DNA of 8,472 bases from Treponema sp. UBA4232 (lineage in GTDB: Bacteria > Spirochaetota > Spirochaetia > Treponematales > Treponemataceae). The DNA lies in NCBI GenBank assembly GCA_002396325.1, contig DGXM01000067.1, positions 2,270 to 10,741 of the forward strand, given 5' to 3'. The translations under genes were made by a program, and so were the position numbers. The notes under the pieces were generated by a model. That model was given only the letters and a program-made list of their open reading frames with translations, was not told the origin of the DNA and did no database searches. Every line of letters begins with the position of its first letter. The stretch's first letter is position 1. Below are positions 1-6,400 of this stretch, piece after piece.

Positions 1-2
1 TT

Positions 3-30
3 CGACGCAGAGCGTCGGGGTATTAAACCC
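3..30. repeat. Palindrome and GGGTATTAAACCC element beyond the small gene
   Basis: CGACGC (3-8), loop AGA, GCGTCG (12-17) is a perfect 6-bp inverted repeat. It runs straight into GGG-TATTAAA-CCC (18-30), a second small inverted repeat. In minus-strand reading the pair lies 17 nt past the stop of the 63-aa gene. No T-tract is visible before the window ends, so it is not a demonstrable terminator. The two-hairpin layout looks like a dispersed repeat or a mobile-cassette edge. It does not match the canonical integron attC core (GTTRRRY). Its left border may lie outside the window. Confidence 0.5.
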
Positions 31-46
31 TCCGCACGAATAAATT

Positions 47-238
47 TCACTGATTAACTCCCAAGGCTTTGTCTTCTTCCTCCCATTCTTCCAACCGCTT
101 TTTCTCATAACGTCGGACATCCCTACGTAGTTTTTCTCGGTCAACTTTCGGTGAATTAAGTATCTTCAACAATACCTGCTTACCCATAGTATCAGGAATA
201 TCATCCAGCTTAGAATATCTTTGATATGTTGTTGTCAT
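47..238 (-). CDS. Small charged hypothetical protein, 63 aa
   Basis: I do not recognise the family. The protein begins MTTTYQRYSKLDDIPDTMGK and ends ALGVNQ at a TGA. From about residue 32 it is extremely charged (DREKLRRDVRRYEKKRLEEW and then EEEDKALG), basic first and acidic last, and is predicted to be a long amphipathic helix. There is no signal peptide, no membrane segment and no cysteine, so it is probably cytosolic. It has its own promoter and a strong ribosome binding site, and is separated from the upstream giant gene by a terminator, so it is an independent unit. Size and charge are compatible with an antitoxin or a small DNA/RNA-binding protein, but nothing specific supports this. 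The 46 nt downstream do not show whether a partner gene follows. Confidence 0.78.
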   Translation of the reverse strand: MTTTYQRYSKLDDIPDTMGKQVLLKILNSPKVDREKLRRDVRRYEKKRLEEWEEEDKALGVNQ

Positions 239-243
239 AAAAA

Positions 244-251
244 TCACCTCC
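244..251 (-). promoter_or_regulatory. Strong ribosome binding site fixing the start of the 63-aa gene
   Basis: GGAGGTGA lies five T residues upstream of the ATG at 238-236, a near-perfect match to the 16S anti-Shine-Dalgarno. It decides the start: the frame is also open to a GTG at 268, but that codon lies inside the promoter and has no ribosome binding site. Confidence 0.85.
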
Positions 252-253
252 AG

Positions 254-287
254 ATTATAATATAACACATTTTCCTGATAAAGACCA
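254..287 (-). promoter_or_regulatory. Compact sigma70-type promoter of the 63-aa gene
   Basis: Two overlapping -10 candidates lie on the minus strand: TATATT (264-259) and TATAAT (259-254). The first pairs with a weak -35, TGGTCT (287-282), at 17 bp. The second pairs with TTATCA (281-276; 4 of 6 match to TTGACA) at 16 bp. If TATAAT is used, the predicted start of transcription falls inside the ribosome binding site. TATATT gives a leader of only about 14 nt. The elements begin directly after the T-tract of the upstream terminator. Confidence 0.5.
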
Positions 288-291
288 CCAC

Positions 292-318
292 AAAAAAAGT
301 CCCCCGGTCTCCCGGGGG
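292..318 (-). terminator. Intrinsic terminator of the giant gene
   Basis: In minus-strand reading, CCCCCGG (318-312), a GAGA loop and CCGGGGG (307-301) form a perfect 7-bp all-GC stem. The stem is followed by AC and seven T (298-292). This is a classic Rho-independent terminator about 105 nt past the TAA of the giant gene. A further outer 7-bp inverted repeat (CACCACA/TGTGGTG, 286-292 with 319-325) flanks it, with the T-tract left as a one-sided bulge. On the plus strand no T-run follows the stem, so it works in the minus direction only. Confidence 0.88.
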
Positions 319-370
319 TGTGGTGTGTGTTATTTCAAACGCCCTTGCGGACTATTTGACCGTGTTTTGA

Positions 371-403
371 CAAAGCAGGCACATTCGGGATGCACCTGCC
401 TTG
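371..403 (-). other. 3' UTR hairpin after the giant gene
   Basis: Read on the minus strand, CAAGGCAGG (403-395) pairs with CCTGCTTTG (379-371) over nine pairs including one G-U. A 2x2 internal loop (TG/TG) follows, then CAT/ATG and a short loop. The hairpin begins about 20 nt past the stop codon. Only TTTG follows the stem core, so it is unlikely to be the main terminator. It may protect the 3' end or act as a weak upstream terminator. The G-U pair forms only in minus-strand RNA, which supports that orientation. Confidence 0.5.
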
Positions 404-405
404 TT

Positions 406-422
406 GGGTGGGGGGGGTGGGG
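406..422 (+). other. G-rich run (G3-T-G8-T-G4), possible G-quadruplex
   Basis: The plus strand carries GGG, T, eight G, T, four G immediately beside the stop codon of the giant gene. Splitting the G8 tract gives four G3 runs with loops of one or two bases, which satisfies a G-quadruplex pattern. In the mRNA of the giant gene this is a C-rich stretch, and the G strand is the transcription template. A function is not shown. The run is also a likely spot for length errors in sequencing. Confidence 0.55.
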
Positions 423-3400
423 TTATTGGCCTACATAGAATGCGGCGCGGTAGTCAAGACCCGGACAATAACCGACGGCTGCCGTGTAGATGTTGTTATC
501 GAATGCCTTGGCATTTGGTGCAATACATGTGCGGACGTTGGTAACCTTGGCATCCATTGCGGCTGTCATTGTTTCCCAACCACCTTCTGCAACACCGTCA
601 TTGTTTTCATCGAAGTTTGTATTTTTGAATGCAATCTTCATACCATCATAAGAATTAACCCTTGAAAGATAAGAGATATACGGAACATCGTTGTTCAATG
701 TCAGGTCAATCCACATACCCGAGTCATCCAGAACCTCAGACGAACCAAAGGTGTATGCAGTTCCATCAGAAGGATTGGTCGTAGACTTGGCGTAAACGAG
801 CTGTCCCTTTGTATTCTGGAACGCGATGTGCAGGTATCCCTGGCTGTCAACCTTACATGACATGTAGTCACTGGCAGTGTTGTAGTTTTCATCTGTAGAA
901 GCAAAGACACCCTGTACGTGCCAGTCATTTGTGGTTTTAGGATATACACTTGAAGCACGTGCGATTCTTGGCTGACCTGTAGACGCATCCATATAGAATA
1001 TTACAGGATAACCGTTGGCATTTGTTGTAATTGAGGCTGACTCCCCTGTACCACTTGTACGAGTAAGACCCTTCTCATAATTTACATTTAAGAAAGGAAT
1101 CCAAGCAGAACCATTATTGGTACTATCAGTAAAGGGTGCAAAACCATAGTGCGTACCGTTATATGTAACACCTTTTCTATTGTTTTGAGTTGTCGTAGAA
1201 AATGATCCATGATTTGTTTCACTTTCAAAATCAACAAATTTCATTGTTCCAGAAGTGAGTGTTCCATTATCCAAACCATCATAACCACCATCAATCGTTA
1301 TCCAAGGAAGTGCAACCTTTCTTGTATTCGGGCGAGAGTCAGTTCCTGATGCGCTGTCATTTATTATACATGTTTTAACAGCTCCTGTAAGTCTGTCATA
1401 ATACACAGCATAAATATAATCAGTTGTACGTGTAATACGTGCATTCTTAAACTGATTTAACTCATCATCATAAGTATACAATTCAGTTCTATATATTTTT
1501 GCACGCTTAGTTGCACTTTGTATATTTGTATCTCCTCCATGCGTATCATATATATACAATCCACCAGCATCAGATGATGAGAAATAGCTCCATGCTGTAT
1601 CATTACCACCATGATAATTTGCAGCATATATTACATTTACCTCATCATTTGGTCCCACAACTATAGATGCTTCCTCTGGAGGATCATAACCCCAGAACAA
1701 TGTTGCCACTCCATTATTTGCTCCGGTTGTGGTTTGAATCGAATCATCTGCCCATTTATTCTTGGTTCCCGTATACTTAGATGCTGCCACTGTACCATTA
1801 CCAATGAAGCTTTTTGTATAATAAGTCTTTGATTCACCGTAATTCGAGAATGCAGCATACAGCGTTCCATCAGTACCCCTAGCCATTGACGGGTAAACCG
1901 CATTCTTACTTCCCTTGAAGGTATCCTGCTGACTGACACGCCAGATGTGTACGTATCGGTCATCGGTTATGGTGTTGTGGTCAAATGCACGGGCATTTGT
2001 TTCCGTGTTGTATTCCACATAGGCATTTGTATTGTTAAGGGCTTTTACCCCATTAACTGTAACCTGCAGATAACCGCTCCTAGCATCAGTCGGAACAGAG
2101 AATGTAAGGTTAGAGCCACTCAGTGTCACAGGAGTCATTGCCACTTCATCTCCAGATCCATCCTTGTTTGCAGTTATGCTTATGGAAGTATTTGTCGTGG
2201 TATTGAGGTTAAAGCCTGAAACAATGTTGTTTGATTCTCCTCGCAGCAATGACACGGCACCAGACCTTGCCCTATTTGTATTGAACTTGGTCCAACGCTT
2301 TACTTCCGTTACATACGGCACAACATCTACCCTCTGATAGCCGGTTGGAGTTCCGCTGTCACATACGTTTGCTGTAACACCTGCATCCTCTGCTTCTGTC
2401 CAAGTGTTTGAAGCGTATTCCAGGTTGCCGCCATTGTTGCTCGCTTTACCACGGTCGGTTGCAGATGTCTTAATGACCTTGTCTGTTCCGTTTCCAATCA
2501 ACGCAGTGTCGATGTAAAGTGTCCAGTGAACCATGTGGCCGTATTTGGCGCTTACATAGTCAATTGTATTGTCTTTCATTACTTCATCCATAGCAGCAAA
2601 GTCTTCTGCCGGGATAAAGCCCATGTTGTATGCTTCCCTGTAGGTTGCATTTGTTATACGAGATGACCATGTTCCACTTGGTACTTCACCTTCAACCCAT
2701 GGGTTGGTAGAAGACCAGCTTCCATTGTAGTTTCCAATTACATATGTGTTGCCTGCTATAGTTACAGAGAGCTGCTTCAACAGGATGTCATCATGGGCAA
2801 TACCTTCAAGTTTTATGATACCTGAAAGTTTTGGATCCTTGTCTAGAATTCCTGTTGTTCCTGAGAATCCATCCGGCAAGTCATTTGGAAGTTCAATGTG
2901 ACCGTAGTCCTTGCTTTCCATAAAGAGGCTGTTCTTTGTGCCGTTTACCCAGTAGAACGGAAGTATGCGGCTTTCAGGATCATTTTCATCTTTAAGGAGG
3001 GAGTCCACGATGATGTTCAGATATGCCGTCATACTTCCGCCCGGTGTGGAATCGGAGATTGCAAGCCTGAAGTTGTAATTGTCCTTGTTTTCCAGAGGCA
3101 GCAGAGCAATAGTGTCGATGCTGATGTTCAGAACCTGTGCATCTTCAGACTCCTCATTTCCGGTTACACCAGTGTTACTGCTACTGCTTATGGTTGAAGT
3201 TGTGCTCCAGGAGCCGTCTGCGTATGGATACACATCGTAAGCGTAACTCAAGGCACCGTTTCCACCCACAATCTCGGGTTTGATTAAGGTCTTGCCCTTG
3301 AGTTTGAGCACACTGGAAGCCTTGTCCTCGGGGAACCATGCATCCGTCATGCTCAGGCTGCCCTGCTTGCCCTTGGGATAGATGCCCGAGTATCCCTTCG

Positions 3401-6400
3401 AGATGATTTCTCCTGCCTCGACATTGCCACTGCCGTCGAAATCGGTTCCAATCGACATTCCTGCCACGCGGGGCTGATTGTTTCCAACGAAGATTGTAAC
3501 GGACTCGTGGTGTGAGTTTCCGGCCTCATCGAAGACCACATAATGCAGTGTTGCCAGTCCGTCGCCAATGTTCTTGCTGTTGATGCTGGCTTCCCATGTC
3601 CATGTGCTTCCAGACTTGCTGAGGCTCTCCACCATGCAGTCGCCGTCGTCCCTGTTAGAGCCCACGTAGTAGCCGGCGGCATTCTTTGTACCGCCCGCAG
3701 TGGATTCCACAGTCGTGTTGTCGACAACGTTCGCAATCGCGAAGTCCGCGCTGGTCACACTGGCCGGGAGACTAGGTGCTTCGACTGTCAATTCGGTACC
3801 GTTGAGAGCTTTAATCCTGTAAATCACGCTGTTCACTTTTATGAGGCCGCCCACGTGCACGTTCTTATCTACAGCACCAAGCGTAAGCTTGTATTCCCCC
3901 GCATTACCGCTGGGTCCCGTCACGGAAAGACGCTTCCAGTACAGGTTGTCATCGCTGCTCAGGAAGATTCCGGAGGCCGCATTTGTATTTCCGCTTGTAT
4001 AATCGAGTCCTGCATCCGCCTTCACAAGCATCGGGTCATAAATCTTGTGAATGTTTCCTGTATCAATATCACGTGTAATATAGAAGGCAATCCGCTTCAC
4101 TCCGGTCTGGTTTGTGCCTGACAAGGATTCTTCGGAGGCCTGCGCTCCGAACGTAAAGAAGTCGCCCCTGTTGACCACACGGGTTGAAGCGTCGTCTTGA
4201 TTATACTTAGGTATGCTGTAATAGTCGCCGTTTGTAATCAATTCCGGTGCCTTATTGTCAACAACCGCTTCAATGTTCACAAAGTTGCTGAGCGGGTTGG
4301 AGTCCTTCACCTCGTAGAAGGTGATCTTCCTCTTATCCGTGCGCACAGTTTCCGAGTCGTCTATTCCAAGTCTGACCTTGATGTGGTAGCCGGAAACCTC
4401 ATCGCTAATTCCCGGCACTTCGGAAATCGGCGTAAACGTCATTCCTTCCGGAGCGGCAGCCTTCACATCCTCGGTTCCGTCATCGACATAAATTGCGCCG
4501 ATTCCCTCCCTGTCGTAGATGTCGGCCTCGTAGTACCACACCTTGCGTATTGCAATGCCCTCCTCGTATGCCTGTTCGGCAGTCACCTCTGCACCGTTTC
4601 CATCATATCCGTACTGCAGGAGTTTTGCGTTCGCGACCATAGGAGTGTTCTTGTCCACGAGAATCACGCGGTGAGGCATATTTTCGTTCTGGGCGGAGGT
4701 AGTGCTAAAGTCTATCGGGCTGTGATAGCCGTCGAAATCCGTTGCGTACACCCAGATACCGATACTCTTCTGTCCCGTATCTTCATTCGCCACAAACTTG
4801 GCTCCGTTCAATGAAACCTGCCAGCTGCTTGAGGTTGCGTCCATTTTGAGACCGTAACGCCAGAATTCCGTACCTGCCGCTTCCGGGATTTTTCCATATT
4901 CCACTACCGGGTAATCAACACCGCCGTTTGCTCCAGTCGGACTCATGGTCGGATCATAGTAATACCATGTCCAGTCGCCCATAAGATTATGCAAGGCCGC
5001 AATATCAGCATGGTCGTAGATTCCGTCATTGTTCATGTCGAGGAGGAGCCATGCCCACTGTGCGCCGGGATGCGTTCCCTTGGTATCAATTGCGGTTCCA
5101 TACACCATGATGGTTCCGCCCATAATCTTGTCCTTGGCGGTGTAGGTGGCTTTTCCCAAGTCTGCCGCAGGTGCCGCCATCGTCACCGTGGGTTTGTCGC
5201 CCTGAGGCTCCACCTGAATTCTCTTTTCGCCGTAGCCGATGTTTCCGTATGCATCGACAGCCTTTATGTGAAGTCTCACCCATGGCTGTTCTGTGTATGC
5301 GCCGCTTGTGATTGCGGAAACGGTCGTATATCCTACGCCTCCTCCGTTCGCAGTGCCTCCGTTCGCAGTGCCACCCGTACCAGTCAGGTACCACTTCAGG
5401 AGTTCCGTGTGCGTGAATCCGTCATTCGAGGCAAAGTCATCATCGAAGTACACCTGCCATGTGCTTGCGGCATCCCATATGCGGCGCCACCTGTTGTTTG
5501 CGTTGAGCGTAGACTTTTCTGTTTCGCTTTCTGCGATTGTAGCTGTTACGGCTGCGACCTCTTCATCCGTGTCACAGTCATCGTCCGAAACCATGAAGTA
5601 GACTTCGCAGTCGGAGCGGTCTGTCACGGTTCCCGTCGCAGTTGCGGATGCGCTCACCATCGCGTTCGGGCTCTTAGCCGCGATCACGGGCTTCACGTTG
5701 TCCACAGTCAGCTTGCTGGAGATTGAGTGAGTCTGTCCGGCACCGTCCATTGCGGTCGCCTTGAGAGTATATTCCTGATTCTTGTTTTCGAAATCCGTCG
5801 TTGAAAGGTCTATGTAGTCCTTCGTGCGGTAGAAATCTGTTTCGCCCACACGCTCAAGTTCATAGTCCGTGCCGTTGAATGTGACTGTAGAGCCCACGAC
5901 CGTTCCGTCCTCGTTTCCGTACTTGATTCCCGAAGAGTCGGTTGCCTTGAACTGCACCTTGAATTTGGTGTATCTTCCACCGAAGCGGGGCTGCGTGAAG
6001 TCATCGGAGGGCTGAAGATCCACAGAATTACTGCTGTCGTAGGCGGTGTACGTCACATCGCTGATCTGAGGAGCGTTGGTATCGAGGTTGAACGTGAGTA
6101 TGCTCTTGTTGATGCTGTCATTGGTTCCGTCGGCGGCTCCAGCACTTCCCCGGAGTTTCGGTGCGTCGTACCACGCGGTTGTGGAGTCTGCCGCATCGGC
6201 CTTACTTACAAACGTAGTTCCGGCTCCGTCCTCCACCTTGAAGTAGAGTGTCTTTCCGAGTCCATCCTCAACAGAGTTCGGCAGGGTGAGTGTCCAGGAT
6301 CCGTTGGTCACCTGAAGATTTTGGAACGAGCCGGCCTCACCAATTCTGTACTGCATTGAGGTCACACCGTCGTCGTCAATCACGTTTCCGTAAATCGTGT

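Noticed and set aside
3..30. Integron attC site
   Set aside because: The paired arms are too short and the canonical GTTRRRY and RYYYAAC cores are absent. No integrase or cassette series is visible.
236..268. Alternative GTG start at 268 for the small gene
   Set aside because: It would add ten residues encoded by the promoter -10 and the ribosome binding site themselves, and has no ribosome binding site of its own.
390..665. 91-codon open frame on the plus strand starting in the 3' UTR
   Set aside because: It starts inside the hairpin and G-run, overlaps the well-supported C-terminus of the giant protein, and has no ribosome binding site.
2994..3078. AAGGAGGG followed by ATG at 3010 on the plus strand
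   Set aside because: It looks like a good ribosome binding site, but the frame ends after about 22 codons and lies antisense to the giant gene. It arises from the codons for Leu-Leu-Lys read backwards.
3543..4121. 192-codon open frame on the plus strand
   Set aside because: It is antisense shadow in the GC-rich stretch, with no initiation signal and low-complexity composition unlike a real protein.
4197..4814. 205-codon open frame on the plus strand
   Set aside because: It is antisense to clear Ig-like coding sequence, has no ribosome binding site or promoter, and its protein is unlike any family I know.
5004..5039. A complete dockerin domain for cellulosome assembly
   Set aside because: Only one of the two required loop-helix repeats is present, and it is internal to an Ig-like module.
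4989..5726. 245-codon open frame on the plus strand
   Set aside because: It is antisense to the giant gene, in a GC-rich part where stop codons are rare. It has no ribosome binding site (bases before the ATG are cccataagatt), is cysteine- and histidine-rich in the manner of antisense shadows, and has no recognisable domain.
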